DNA of 34,723 bases, taken from assembly GCA_902609675.1 (NCBI GenBank), contig CACLST010000011.1, forward strand, positions 1 to 34,723, written 5' to 3'. Position 1 is the stretch's first letter, and the number at the start of each line of letters is the position of its first letter. Below, in pieces: positions 9,082 through 17,945 of this stretch. This DNA comes from an uncultured Pelagibacteraceae bacterium (GTDB lineage: Bacteria; Pseudomonadota; Alphaproteobacteria; Pelagibacterales; Pelagibacteraceae). A model generated the notes under the pieces. The model searched no databases. It worked only from the letters and a program-made list of their open reading frames with translations, and had not been told where the DNA came from. A program made the position numbers and the translations under genes.

Positions 9082-10296
9082 ATGAGTAAAATTAAGGTTA
9101 AAAACCCCATTGTTGAGTTAGATGGCGACGAAATGACCAGAGTTATATGGGACTTCATAAAAAATAAGCTCGTTTTAACTTACCTTGATCTCAAAATTGA
9201 GTACTACGATTTAGGAATGGAAAGTAGGGATAAAACTGAGGACAAAATAACAATTGAATGTGCTAATGCAATTAAAAGAAATGGTGTCGGTATTAAATGT
9301 GCAACCATCACACCCGATGAAGCTAGAGTAAGAGAATTTAATCTTAAAAAAATGTGGAGATCTCCAAATGGTACAATAAGAAATATAATTGGAGGAACTG
9401 TTTTTAGAGAACCCATAATTTGTAAAAATATTCCAAAACTTGTGCCTTCTTGGACAGATCCATTGATCATAGGTAGGCATGCGTTTGGTGATCAATACAG
9501 AGCAACAGACTTTACAGTACCTGGCAAAGGTAAATTAGAAATCAAATGGACTGCTGAAGATGGTTCTGAGGAGAGAAAGTATGAAGTCTTTAATTTTCCA
9601 GGACCAGGAATAGCTTTATCTATGTATAATTTGGATAAATCAATAGAAGACTTTGCAAGATCTTGTTTCAACTACGGATTAATTAAAAAATGGCCAGTTT
9701 ATCTTTCTACTAAAAATACAATTTTAAAAAGGTACGACGGAAGATTTAAAGATATTTTTGAAGAAGTTTTTGAAAAAGAATTTAAGGATAGATTTGATCA
9801 AAATAAAATTACTTATGAACATAGATTGATAGATGACATGGTTGCATGTGCAATGAAATGGCACGGTAAATATATTTGGGCCTGCAAAAATTATGATGGA
9901 GATGTGCAATCAGATACCGTTGCTCAAGGATATGGATCTTTGGGTTTAATGACAAGTGTATTACTTGCTCCAGATGGCAAAACAATGGAGGCTGAAGCTG
10001 CACATGGAACAGTAACTAGACACTTTAGAATGCATCAACAAGGTAAAGAAACTTCAACAAATCCTATTGCATCTATTTTTGCATGGACAAGAGGGTTGGC
10101 TCACAGAGGAAAATTAGATGGAAATGAGGAATTAATAAAGTTTGCAGAAACACTAGAACAAGTATGCGTTGATTGTGTTGAAGAGGGCTCAATGACTAAA
10201 GACTTAGCTATTTTGATAGGACCTTCGACAAAGTATTTAACAACTAATCAATTTTTAGATACTTTAGATGGTAAGTTGAGACAAAAACTAAATTAA
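9082..10296 (+). CDS. icd: NADP-dependent isocitrate dehydrogenase (eukaryotic-like type)
   Basis: Oxidative decarboxylation of isocitrate to 2-oxoglutarate in the TCA cycle, producing NADPH. The 404 residues and motifs match the homodimeric subfamily that includes mitochondrial/cytosolic IDH and most alphaproteobacterial enzymes, not E. coli Icd. Visible motifs are [10 protein letters not shown] (isocitrate-binding Ser/Arg), [14 protein letters not shown], the metal-binding Asp region DGDVQSD and the NADP-site [12 protein letters not shown]. There is no clear Shine-Dalgarno. It diverges from psd and converges on alaS, overlapping it by 9 bp. Confidence 0.96.
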   Translation: MSKIKVKNPIVELDGDEMTRVIWDFIKNKLVLTYLDLKIEYYDLGMESRDKTEDKITIECANAIKRNGVGIKCATITPDEARVREFNLKKMWRSPNGTIRNIIGGTVFREPIICKNIPKLVPSWTDPLIIGRHAFGDQYRATDFTVPGKGKLEIKWTAEDGSEERKYEVFNFPGPGIALSMYNLDKSIEDFARSCFNYGLIKKWPVYLSTKNTILKRYDGRFKDIFEEVFEKEFKDRFDQNKITYEHRLIDDMVACAMKWHGKYIWACKNYDGDVQSDTVAQGYGSLGLMTSVLLAPDGKTMEAEAAHGTVTRHFRMHQQGKETSTNPIASIFAWTRGLAHRGKLDGNEELIKFAETLEQVCVDCVEEGSMTKDLAILIGPSTKYLTTNQFLDTLDGKLRQKLN

Positions 10297-12951
10297 AGTC
10301 TTAATTTTTTCAAAAGCTTCATCAATTTTATCTTTAAATTGGCCTCCTGCTTGTGCAAAATCTTTTCTACCACCACCGCCTTTTCCACCAATAATTTCAG
10401 ACCCTGTTTTAGCAAATGTGACTGCATCATACTTATCAATAAGCTCATCAGTTATCCCAACTGCAAGACCTACTTTGTCTTCTAAACTAGCAAAAACTAT
10501 CACAATCCCTGTTTTTAGATCTTTTTTTCCAGCATCAACCAATTTTCTTAACTCTTTAGGTGGAAGATCATCAACTTTTTGAAATCTCACACTTATATTA
10601 TTAATTTTAAGATCTTGAATTAAATTTTTGGAATTATTTTCTAAAATTGAACTAAATTTCAATTGCTCCAGTTGTTTTGATAATTCTTTAATTAAAATTT
10701 TATTATCTTCATTTTCAAGATTTGGTTTGCCTCCTAATTTAATTATCTGTTTTGATAAGTCATTAATCATTCCCTCATCTTTTTGTGCAGATAAGTCAGA
10801 TAATTTCTCTTTATTTTGTAAGAAAATATTTAATTGATTTTCTCTAAGAGCTTCTACTCTTCTCACACCCGCTGCAATTGATGATTGACTAATAATTTTG
10901 AATTTCCCAATATCACCAGTGTTTCGTACGTGCGTACCTCCACATAATTCAGTGGAAAAATACTTTTCTTTCTCATCTCCCATAGATAATACTCTAACTT
11001 CCTCCCCATATTTTTCTCCAAAGAGTGCAAGAGCTCCATTATTTACTGCTTCTTTAGGGGTCATAATCCTTGTTTTAACTTCTGATTTTTTTTTAACCAT
11101 TAAATTAACATGATTTTCTATTTTTTCTATTTCCTGGTCTGAAATTGGTTTCATATGGCTAAAATCAAATCTTAATCTATCTGGTGCTACTAATGAACCT
11201 TTTTGTGTAACATGAGTACCTAATACTCTTCTTAAAGATTCATGTAAAAGATGTGTTGCAGAGTGATAAGCTCTTATATTATTACGTCTATCAATATCAA
11301 TTTTCATCTCGACATTGTCTTTGATCTTTATACTTCCTGATTTGACTTTACCGTAATGAATAAATAGATCACCTAATTTTTTTTGGACATCTGTTATCTC
11401 GAACTTAAAGTCTCCAGATATTATTTCACCAGTATCTCCAACCTGTCCCCCAGACTCTCCATAAAAAGGAGTTTGATTTAAAATAATAATTCCTTCATCA
11501 TTTACATTCAATTCATTTACTTCTTTATTGTCTTTTAATAATGATAAAATAATACCTTCAGCTTGATCAGTTTCATATCCCAGGAATTCTGAAGGGCCTA
11601 ATCTATCTTTTATCGAAAACCAAATATCATCTACCGCACTATCACCTGAGCCTTTCCAATTTTTCTTAGCAAGTTCTTTACTTTCTTTCATTAAACTTTG
11701 AAATTTATCATTATCAATTGTCAAAGATTTATTTTTTAAAATATCTTGCGTAAGATCCAATGGAAAACCGTATGTATCATAGAGTTTAAATGCTACTTCT
11801 CCAGGTAATATTTTATCTATTTTAGTTATTTCCTCATTTAATATTTTAATACCTCTATCTAAAAGAATTAAAAATTTTTCTTCTTCCATTCTTAATGTTT
11901 CTTTTATTAAAGACTCAGCTCTTTCTATTTCTGAGTAATTACCTTTCATCTCATCTTTTAAAGTTTTAAAAATATTATAAAAAATTGGCTCTTTAGAGCC
12001 AAGAAGGTGTGAATGCCTCATTCCTCTTCTCATAATTCTTCTTAAGACATAACCTCTTCCATCATTTGATGGCAAAACTCCCTCGGCAATTAAAAATGAA
12101 CTTGCTCTTAAGTGATCTGCTATTACTCTAAAACTTGCTAAATTATCTTTATTAGGCTCAACTTTTAAAATTTCTGCAGCAGAGTTTATTATTTTTTTAA
12201 AATGATCTGTTTCATAGTTGTCGTGAGTTCCTTGAAGTAATGCGGCAATTCTCTCTAAACCCATTCCAGTATCAACTGATGGTTTTGGTAGATTAATTCG
12301 CTTATCTTTTGAAATTTGCTCGTACTGCATAAAGACTAAATTCCAAATTTCTATAAATCTATCCCCATCCTCATTTTTTGTTCCTGGCAATCCACCTTCT
12401 AATTGGTCTCCATGATCATAAAATATTTCTGAACAAGGACCACAAGGTCCTGTTTCACCCATAGACCAAAAATTATCAGATGTTGCTATCCTTATGATTT
12501 TATCTTCACTTAACCCAGCAATTTTTTTCCAGTAATTAAAAGCTTCGTCATCGTCATGGTAGACAGTTACATAAAGCCTATTTTTATCTAAACCAAATTC
12601 TTTAGTTATTAAATTCCATGCTAGTTCAATAGCTCTTTCTTTAAAATAATCGCCAAAAGAAAAGTTTCCCAACATTTCAAAAAACGTATGGTGTCTTGGT
12701 GTATAGCCAACGTTTTCAAGATCGTTGTGCTTGCCACCTGCTCTTACACATTTTTGAGATGTTGTAGCTCTTTGATAGTCTCTCTTTTCCAGTCCAGTAA
12801 ACACATTTTTAAATTGGACCATTCCTGAATTGGCAAACATCAATGTTGGGTCATTATTCGGGACTAAATTGCTAGACTCAACTATTTTATGATCATTTTT
12901 TTCAAAATAATTTAAGAATGCTGACCTGATTTCATTTAATGTTTTAGCCAT
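10288..12951 (-). CDS. alaS: Alanyl-tRNA synthetase
   Basis: Charges tRNA-Ala with alanine and edits mischarged Ser/Gly. It is full length (887 residues). The class II catalytic domain is at the N-terminus ([41 protein letters not shown]). The editing domain carries zinc-binding motifs HSATHLLH and [13 protein letters not shown]. The C-Ala domain has the Gly-rich [16 protein letters not shown] near the end. It is downstream of recA on the same strand but separated by a strong terminator at 13001-13031, so it has its own promoter or relies on readthrough. Confidence 0.98.
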   Translation of the reverse strand: MAKTLNEIRSAFLNYFEKNDHKIVESSNLVPNNDPTLMFANSGMVQFKNVFTGLEKRDYQRATTSQKCVRAGGKHNDLENVGYTPRHHTFFEMLGNFSFGDYFKERAIELAWNLITKEFGLDKNRLYVTVYHDDDEAFNYWKKIAGLSEDKIIRIATSDNFWSMGETGPCGPCSEIFYDHGDQLEGGLPGTKNEDGDRFIEIWNLVFMQYEQISKDKRINLPKPSVDTGMGLERIAALLQGTHDNYETDHFKKIINSAAEILKVEPNKDNLASFRVIADHLRASSFLIAEGVLPSNDGRGYVLRRIMRRGMRHSHLLGSKEPIFYNIFKTLKDEMKGNYSEIERAESLIKETLRMEEEKFLILLDRGIKILNEEITKIDKILPGEVAFKLYDTYGFPLDLTQDILKNKSLTIDNDKFQSLMKESKELAKKNWKGSGDSAVDDIWFSIKDRLGPSEFLGYETDQAEGIILSLLKDNKEVNELNVNDEGIIILNQTPFYGESGGQVGDTGEIISGDFKFEITDVQKKLGDLFIHYGKVKSGSIKIKDNVEMKIDIDRRNNIRAYHSATHLLHESLRRVLGTHVTQKGSLVAPDRLRFDFSHMKPISDQEIEKIENHVNLMVKKKSEVKTRIMTPKEAVNNGALALFGEKYGEEVRVLSMGDEKEKYFSTELCGGTHVRNTGDIGKFKIISQSSIAAGVRRVEALRENQLNIFLQNKEKLSDLSAQKDEGMINDLSKQIIKLGGKPNLENEDNKILIKELSKQLEQLKFSSILENNSKNLIQDLKINNISVRFQKVDDLPPKELRKLVDAGKKDLKTGIVIVFASLEDKVGLAVGITDELIDKYDAVTFAKTGSEIIGGKGGGGRKDFAQAGGQFKDKIDEAFEKIKTLI

Positions 12952-13000
12952 ATTTAAACAAAATACAGCATTTTTATATGATGTCTACACTTCTGAAGGG

Positions 13001-13031
13001 AAAAAAGGCGCCCAATAGGGCACCTTTTTTT
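13001..13031 (-). terminator. Rho-independent terminator after recA
   Basis: Perfect GC-rich pairing apart from one G-T type position: GGCGCCC (13007-13013), loop AATA, GGGCACC (13018-13024). It is followed on the leftward strand by six T (A tract 13001-13006). A T run on the right side (13025-13031) makes it symmetrical, so it could act in both directions. It begins 20 bp beyond the recA stop, in the 99-bp gap before alaS. Confidence 0.85.
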
Positions 13032-13050
13032 AATAACTAAAAGTTATCTG

Positions 13051-14175
13051 CTAATTCTTTTTAGAAGGAACTTCTTCCTCTTTTTTCTGCGCTTCAAGCT
13101 TTTCTTCACTTAAAGGATTGCCTTCAATCTTCTTTGAAATAACACCAGCTTTTTCTCTAATAGCCATTTCAATCTCAGCCGCAGCTTTTGGATTTTGTTC
13201 AAGGTAAAGTTTAGCATTCTCTCTACCTTGACCAATTTTTTCACCTTTGTAAGCGTACCAAGCTCCAGATTTTTCAACAATCTCAGCTTTGGCACCAAGG
13301 TCGATTAGTTCCCCTACTTTACTAATTCCTTTTCCATACATTAAGTCAAACTCAACAACTTTAAATGGTGGTGCAACTTTGTTTTTAACAACTTTTACTC
13401 TTGTTGTATTTCCAATAATTTGCTCTTTATCTTTTATTGCTCCAATTCTTCTAATATCCATTCTTACTGAAGAATAAAATTTCAAAGAATTACCTCCAGA
13501 AGTTGTTTCTGGACTTCCAAACATTACACCAATTTTCATTCTAATTTGGTTAATAAATATAACCATTGTATTAGTTCTTGAAATTGATCCTGTTAATTTT
13601 CTAAGAGCTTGAGACATTAGTCTTGCTTGAAGACCAACATGGTGATCTCCCATATCTCCTTCAATTTCTGCTCTTGGAGTTAATGCTGCAACAGAATCGA
13701 CTACTAAAACTGACATTGAACCAGATTTGATTAAAGTATCAGTTATTTCTAATGCTTGTTCACCAGTGTCTGGTTGTGAAATAAGCAACTCCTCTGTGTT
13801 AACTCCTAATTTCTTTGCATAAACTGGGTCCAATGCATGTTCTGCATCTACAAATCCACAAATTCCACCTGCTTTTTGAGCTTCAGCAACAACTTGTAAA
13901 GCTAATGTAGTTTTACCAGATGACTCTGGTCCGTAAATTTCAACAATTCTACCTTTTGGCAAACCGCCTATTCCAAGTGCCAAGTCTAAACTCAAAGATC
14001 CAGTAGAAATGGACTCAATATCCATTGCTTTTTGTTCTCCAAGCTTCATCACAGAGCCTTTTCCAAAGCTGTCTGTTATCTGGCTGATTGCTGCATCTAG
14101 TGCTTTATTTTTTTCTTTATCTTCCAATTCTTTATCTTTTGTGGATTTCACCACTTTTAAGTTATTTTTAGTCAT
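13051..14175 (-). CDS. recA: Recombinase RecA
   Basis: Forms filaments on single-stranded DNA, catalyses strand exchange and acts as co-protease for LexA/UmuD self-cleavage. It has the Walker A motif GPESSGKTT, the Walker B region LVVDSVAAL, the loop [18 protein letters not shown], and [17 protein letters not shown]. The C-terminal tail ends in charged residues (EEEVPSKKN). The start is taken at the ATG at 14175 because GAGG lies 6 bases upstream. The first in-frame ATG (14196) would add seven residues but has no Shine-Dalgarno. A promoter overlapped by a LexA-like box lies at 14223-14250, matching the umuDC operator. Confidence 0.97.
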   Translation of the reverse strand: MTKNNLKVVKSTKDKELEDKEKNKALDAAISQITDSFGKGSVMKLGEQKAMDIESISTGSLSLDLALGIGGLPKGRIVEIYGPESSGKTTLALQVVAEAQKAGGICGFVDAEHALDPVYAKKLGVNTEELLISQPDTGEQALEITDTLIKSGSMSVLVVDSVAALTPRAEIEGDMGDHHVGLQARLMSQALRKLTGSISRTNTMVIFINQIRMKIGVMFGSPETTSGGNSLKFYSSVRMDIRRIGAIKDKEQIIGNTTRVKVVKNKVAPPFKVVEFDLMYGKGISKVGELIDLGAKAEIVEKSGAWYAYKGEKIGQGRENAKLYLEQNPKAAAEIEMAIREKAGVISKKIEGNPLSEEKLEAQKKEEEVPSKKN

Positions 14176-14222
14176 TTTTTGCCTCGTTTTTTTCATTTAT
14201 TAACATTCGAATCATGAAAATA

Positions 14223-14250
14223 AATGTACACATTTTGTTCTCATTAGCAA
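14223..14250 (-). promoter_or_regulatory. Candidate recA promoter with LexA-like box
   Basis: On the leftward strand, TTGCTA (14245-14250) and TACATT (14223-14228) are spaced 16 bp, a plausible sigma-70 promoter. Inside it, GAACAAAATGTGTAC (14240-14226) is one base off the alphaproteobacterial LexA consensus GAAC-N7-GAAC. It shares 12 of 15 bases, in the same orientation, with the perfect box in front of umuD. Its position over the spacer and -10 would let a repressor block RNA polymerase. Confidence 0.6.
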
Positions 14251-14283
14251 TATTTTTTTAAAATTAGGGCTAGAAGTCGCTAT

Positions 14284-15582
14284 TTATCTAAGTTTTAAGT
14301 ACTCGCTATTAAGTAAGCCAACTGACTTTATTAATCTGTATTGAGCTAAAAGATAGTTTCTCTCAGCCTCAGCAAGATTTATTTTAGCATTGATTAGATT
14401 TGATCTCGATTGAAGAACATCAAATGTAGATCTATTCAATCCACTCTCATATTCAAAACTAATCCCTTCATTTGCAATTTCAGCAGCCTTAACTTGTGAT
14501 TGTACAGCTCTTAAAAGACTTTTTGAAGACTCTAAAGTAGACCACGCTGCGGTAACTCCTTGTGTATTATTTCTAAAAGCATTCTCAAGTAATAATTTTT
14601 TCATTCCTTTTACTTGAAGATTTTTATTTATATTAGATTTATTCTTTCCACCAAATTGAAATGGCCAACTTACTGTTGCTTGTAGTACATCTTTTTCCCT
14701 CTCATCATAAGTTGCGCTTAGATCATCAGTATATGATCTTTCGAGTGAAAGTTTTGCTGTCGGAGATAAATCTGATCTTGCAATTTTTACATCTAATTCA
14801 GACTGTCCATATTCTATTTCAGCAATAATAAGATCAGGACTTTTTTGCTCAGATATCTTTTTTGCATCAACTAAACTTGGAGGTAATGGAACCTCAGAAT
14901 TATAAATTTTTTTTAATTTTTCATTGCTGTTGATTGGTCCAATTATATTTTCATAAGCTAGTTTACTCGTGATAATACTATTTTGTGCTCCAATGTAACC
15001 TGCTTGTGCCCCTGATAAAGAAGATTGGGACTGTGCTAAGTCAGTTGCAGTTATTTGAGCTCTAGATAGTCTTGCATTATCTATCTCGAATTGTCTTTGA
15101 AGTAGGTTAACATTTTCCTCATTAATATTTAGTTTTTCATAAGCAAGAATTAAACCTGTATAAGCCTCAATTGCTTTCATAAAAACATCTTGTTCTTTTT
15201 TAATAAGTTGTGCTTCAGATAAGTTTAGTCCTAATTTACTTTTTTCATATTTTGTACCACGTTCACTACCATCTAAAAGTGTTTGTTCTAACTTTATAGA
15301 AGATGTCATTGGATTTGTATTAGTTATAGAAGCATCAGTACCATTTTGATTTGTAAGTTTGTTGGTATCTTCAATACTTTTGGTTCCCGTAAGAGTTAAA
15401 GTTGGAAAAAAATCACTTTTAGAAATATTTAAGACTTCCTTTTGAACTTCTAAATTTTTTCTCTCGGCTTTAAGCTCTAAATTGTTCTGATAGGTCTGTC
15501 TTAATGCATCACTCAAAGTTGCTGCATTTACTGGTAGTATAAAAGCTATTAAGCAAAAAGTGATTAAAGAGATTTTTTTCAT
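14284..15582 (-). CDS. tolC: TolC-family outer membrane efflux/secretion protein
   Basis: Outer membrane channel of the TolC/outer membrane efflux protein family, the exit duct for type I secretion or RND/MFS efflux. It has a signal peptide (residues 1-20, cleavage VNA/ATLSDAL), then two repeats of long amphipathic helices with the family pattern (DALRQTYQNNLELKAERKNLE, later SEAQLIKKEQDVFMKAIEAYTGLI). In total there are 432 residues, typical for the family. No partner ABC or RND genes are nearby. Its ATG overlaps the stop of the upstream kinase gene by one base (TAATG), so the two are translationally coupled. The 87-bp gap downstream of it holds the recA promoter. Confidence 0.87.
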   Translation of the reverse strand: MKKISLITFCLIAFILPVNAATLSDALRQTYQNNLELKAERKNLEVQKEVLNISKSDFFPTLTLTGTKSIEDTNKLTNQNGTDASITNTNPMTSSIKLEQTLLDGSERGTKYEKSKLGLNLSEAQLIKKEQDVFMKAIEAYTGLILAYEKLNINEENVNLLQRQFEIDNARLSRAQITATDLAQSQSSLSGAQAGYIGAQNSIITSKLAYENIIGPINSNEKLKKIYNSEVPLPPSLVDAKKISEQKSPDLIIAEIEYGQSELDVKIARSDLSPTAKLSLERSYTDDLSATYDEREKDVLQATVSWPFQFGGKNKSNINKNLQVKGMKKLLLENAFRNNTQGVTAAWSTLESSKSLLRAVQSQVKAAEIANEGISFEYESGLNRSTFDVLQSRSNLINAKINLAEAERNYLLAQYRLIKSVGLLNSEYLKLR

Positions 15583-16505
15583 TAATTATATTTTATTGAT
15601 TTAATTTGATGATTTCTATTTAAATTTAATACAATTGATGAATATTTTGGAGCAAATTTAAACATGTTTTGTGTGACCCTTTGGTAAGTTTGCATAAAAG
15701 TTAATACCTCGTTTTTGTTCATAATTTTGCTATTTGCTTTATTTTTAGAGTTTAATTTTAATAACGCCTCCTGTTTAAGTCTCCAACTCTGCAATAATTT
15801 GAAATTTCCTGCTTTTAAAAATAACAAACAGTCTAATTTAGAAAATAATTTTTTGTATTTAGTTTGTAACTGAATATTTACATATTTTCTCCATCTTAAA
15901 TCTTTATCTGCTGTTCTTTCAAGAGAATTAATCGATTTTTTCAATGTTGTATTTTTTTCTGCTCTAGCTCCTACACACCACCCCTCAAAGATTATAACAT
16001 CTGGTACCTTTTTAAGTAGATACCAAGACTTTCTTTTTAATCTATCGTCTATTGCCTTATTAAACTTAGGAAGTCTCTGTTGATTAAATTGCTTTCCCTT
16101 TGTTTTTTTTAGAAGATCAAAGAGAAAATTTATATCGTGAGTGCCTGGAACACCTCTGGTAATTAATAGGGGATGAATTTTTTTAGATAATTTTATTCTA
16201 TCTTTTCGGGTTTTATACAAATCATCAATTGATATTTTAAAAACATTTAACTTGAAATATTTTGTTAAAATGATTCTTAGAATAGAACTAATTGTTGTTT
16301 TGCCAGTTCCTTGACCTCCTGCTAAGCCTATTAAGTAAGGTTTAGATTTATTTGTTCTATTTGCAATCCAGAAACTAATTGGAATTAGAAAAGATTTAAT
16401 CATCTTTTCTTTATTTTTAAATTTTTCTGTTGATGTTTCTTGCGACTTAATAAATTTAAAGCAATCTTTACTAACTTTTCTGTAACACTCGGTAATTGAT
16501 TGCAT
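15582..16505 (-). CDS. P-loop kinase, D-glycerate 3-kinase-like
   Basis: A 307-residue kinase of the phosphoribulokinase/uridine kinase-like superfamily. The Walker A motif is GGQGTGKTT (about 63-71). An ISIDDLYKTRKDR segment follows, and then HPLLITRGVPGTHD, a motif combination typical of plant glycerate kinase and yeast Tda10-like proteins. IFEGWCVGAR lies in the middle. In family members it phosphorylates glycerate, which would return photorespiration-like glycolate carbon to glycolysis. Substrate assignment here is inference. It is 7 bp from the GFA gene upstream and overlaps tolC downstream. Confidence 0.75.
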   Translation of the reverse strand: MQSITECYRKVSKDCFKFIKSQETSTEKFKNKEKMIKSFLIPISFWIANRTNKSKPYLIGLAGGQGTGKTTISSILRIILTKYFKLNVFKISIDDLYKTRKDRIKLSKKIHPLLITRGVPGTHDINFLFDLLKKTKGKQFNQQRLPKFNKAIDDRLKRKSWYLLKKVPDVIIFEGWCVGARAEKNTTLKKSINSLERTADKDLRWRKYVNIQLQTKYKKLFSKLDCLLFLKAGNFKLLQSWRLKQEALLKLNSKNKANSKIMNKNEVLTFMQTYQRVTQNMFKFAPKYSSIVLNLNRNHQIKSIKYN

Positions 16506-16512
16506 AAAAAAT

Positions 16513-16881
16513 TTATTTTTTTTGATCTAAAGGATGATTTTTGCCATCGTTCACTGGCACATCTTCAATTTCAAATGGCTCCACACCTTCTATACAAGCA
16601 ATATTTACACCGAATATTTTTGGATTACTTCTAGGTCTGTTATGAGTATGAATTCCACAAATTGAACAAAAGTAATGTTTGGCGGTATTAGTATAAAACT
16701 GATAAAGTGATAACTTATCCTCTCCTTTTATAAGTTTGAAATCATCAGGACCAAGCACTCCAATAATGTAACCTTTTTTTTTGCAAATTGAACAATTGCA
16801 ACGCATGATTTTTTCAATACCACCCAAAGGTATCTTAACCTCTGCTTCTATTGCACCACAATGACAGGATAATTTTTTCAT
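16513..16881 (-). CDS. GFA-domain zinc protein (first of pair)
   Basis: A 122-residue member of the GFA family (named for glutathione-dependent formaldehyde-activating enzyme). The zinc-binding cysteines are in the expected order: C6/C8 (SCHCGAIE), the C28-C30-C33 cluster (RCNCSICKKKG) and CSICG. The family role is uncertain and most members have no proven activity. A Shine-Dalgarno AGGAG lies 8 bases before the ATG. It follows a second, different GFA gene by 19 bp. Confidence 0.85.
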   Translation of the reverse strand: MKKLSCHCGAIEAEVKIPLGGIEKIMRCNCSICKKKGYIIGVLGPDDFKLIKGEDKLSLYQFYTNTAKHYFCSICGIHTHNRPRSNPKIFGVNIACIEGVEPFEIEDVPVNDGKNHPLDQKK

Positions 16882-16900
16882 ATTTTAATCTCCTAAAAAT

Positions 16901-17383
16901 TTATCTTTTATTATCTTTTAAATAATTTTTATATCTTTCGTAACTTTCTTTTGGCCAAGTATTTTTTAAATCATACATTTTTTCAAAACAATTTGCATCA
17001 TCAGTAAGTTTCAACCATGGATCTTTATCTTTTGTAAATATATGCGCTTCAGGAGGAAAGTTTTCGGAATTATCTAAAGTTTTAGTTCTAACTGTTGATC
17101 GACCAACTGCCGTAGCATAATCAGTATAAATATAAGTACCACATTTGTTACAAAAATAAGCTCTTGAGGTAGCTCCACTACCTGTTTTAAGTTCAGTTGA
17201 CGAAATATCACCCTCTATAATTAATGTATTGTCTAGAACGCTAGTATTAATAACATAAGAAGACCCAGTTATAATTTTACAATCTTTGCAATGGCAAGCT
17301 TGGGTGAATAGAGGCTTCTCGGTAATTCTATATTTTACCTGACCACAAATACATCTTCCTGTTAAGCTCTCTTTTTTTTCCAT
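16901..17383 (-). CDS. GFA-domain zinc protein (second of pair)
   Basis: A 160-residue GFA-family protein with GRCICGQVKY, ACHCKDCKIITGSSY and YFCNKCGTYIYTD, which together supply the zinc-binding cysteines. It is only distantly similar to its neighbour at 16513-16881, so the pair looks like an old duplication or two separate family members. It is the first gene of the leftward group that continues through the kinase to TolC. Its promoter must lie in the 166-bp gap shared with divergent umuD. Confidence 0.85.
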   Translation of the reverse strand: MEKKESLTGRCICGQVKYRITEKPLFTQACHCKDCKIITGSSYVINTSVLDNTLIIEGDISSTELKTGSGATSRAYFCNKCGTYIYTDYATAVGRSTVRTKTLDNSENFPPEAHIFTKDKDPWLKLTDDANCFEKMYDLKNTWPKESYERYKNYLKDNKR

Positions 17384-17417
17384 TTATTATATTCAAACTA
17401 TTTATGGTTAAAGTTAT

Positions 17418-17438
17418 CCACATGTATACAACATGTGG
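17418..17438. repeat. Perfect inverted repeat in the GFA-umuD gap
   Basis: CCACATGT (17418-17425), five-base spacer ATACA, ACATGTGG (17431-17438): an 8-bp perfect inverted repeat. No T run follows on either strand, so it looks like an operator rather than a terminator. Its left arm also completes one consensus DnaA box (TTATCCACA, 17414-17422). Confidence 0.7.
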
Positions 17439-17452
17439 TTTCGATGTTCACG

Positions 17453-17473
17453 TTTTGATTCACTTTTGATTCA
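17453..17473 (+). repeat. Tandem 10-bp direct repeat, one helical turn apart
   Basis: TTTTGATTCA occurs at 17453-17462 and again at 17464-17473, an 11-bp period, so both copies face the same side of the helix. It lies 26 bp upstream of the umuD -35 hexamer, a position suited to an activator or repressor dimer. The binding protein is unknown. Confidence 0.6.
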
Positions 17474-17498
17474 GTTACAGACTCAAAATACAACCTGA

Positions 17499-17527
17499 TT
17501 GACACTATTGAATAACTTAGATATTAA
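17499..17527 (+). promoter_or_regulatory. umuDC sigma-70 promoter
   Basis: Consensus -35 TTGACA (17499-17504), 17-bp spacer, -10 TATTAA (17522-17527; 4 of 6). The expected start is near 17534, inside the LexA box and about 16 bases before the umuD ATG. Confidence 0.65.
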
Positions 17528-17530
17528 TTA

Positions 17531-17545
17531 GAACAAAATAAGAAC
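17531..17545 (+). promoter_or_regulatory. LexA (SOS) box of umuDC
   Basis: GAACAAAATAAGAAC is an exact match to the alphaproteobacterial LexA operator GAAC-N7-GAAC (equivalently GTTC-N7-GTTC). It lies just after the -10 hexamer, covers the predicted transcription start and ends 4 bases before the umuD ATG. Confidence 0.85.
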
Positions 17546-17549
17546 ATTT

Positions 17550-17945
17550 ATGAAGCTAACGATACCTTACTACTTACATAAAGCTGGCGCGGGTTTTCCA
17601 TCCCCTGCTACGGATTATATTGAGGAAGACATCGATTTAAATGTTCATTTAATCAAGAATGTTCCAGCAACTTTCATCATAAGAGTTCAAGGAAAATCAA
17701 TGGTGGATGTTGGAATTAATGATGGCGATCTATTAGTTGTTGATAAAAGTTTAACACCAAAAAACTTCTCAACAGTTATTGCAAATGTTCATGATGAACT
17801 AGTTGTTAAAAGTTTAGTTCAAGAAAGAGATAAAAAATTTTTAACATCAGGCTCTAAAGAATTTACAGATCGAATTTTAATTAACGAAGATGAAGATATA
17901 TTTATTTGGGGAGTTGTAACTTATGTCATCCATTCAGTATACTAA
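17550..17945 (+). CDS. umuD: UmuD-like self-cleaving S24 peptidase
   Basis: Subunit of translesion DNA polymerase V. RecA filaments stimulate its self-cleavage to the active UmuD' form. The 131 residues contain the cleavage site A14-G15 in AGAGFPSPA and the Ser-Lys dyad S50 (QGKSM) and K87 (LVVKSL). These are 37 residues apart, exactly as in E. coli UmuD (S60/K97). There is no helix-turn-helix domain, so it is not LexA. The N-terminal arm before the cleavage site is about ten residues shorter than in E. coli. It overlaps umuC by 23 bp and is headed by a LexA box. Confidence 0.93.
   Translation: MKLTIPYYLHKAGAGFPSPATDYIEEDIDLNVHLIKNVPATFIIRVQGKSMVDVGINDGDLLVVDKSLTPKNFSTVIANVHDELVVKSLVQERDKKFLTSGSKEFTDRILINEDEDIFIWGVVTYVIHSVY

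Noticed and set aside
13070..14200. Several open frames on the opposite strand or other frames within recA, guaB, alaS and icd
   Set aside because: They are shadows of well-identified genes with low-complexity translations and no start signals.
17414..17422. Consensus DnaA box TTATCCACA in an intergenic gap, hinting at a replication origin
   Set aside because: It is a single box without a cluster, AT-rich unwinding module pattern or flanking dnaA/hemE/gidA-type genes; one match is expected by chance in a genome.
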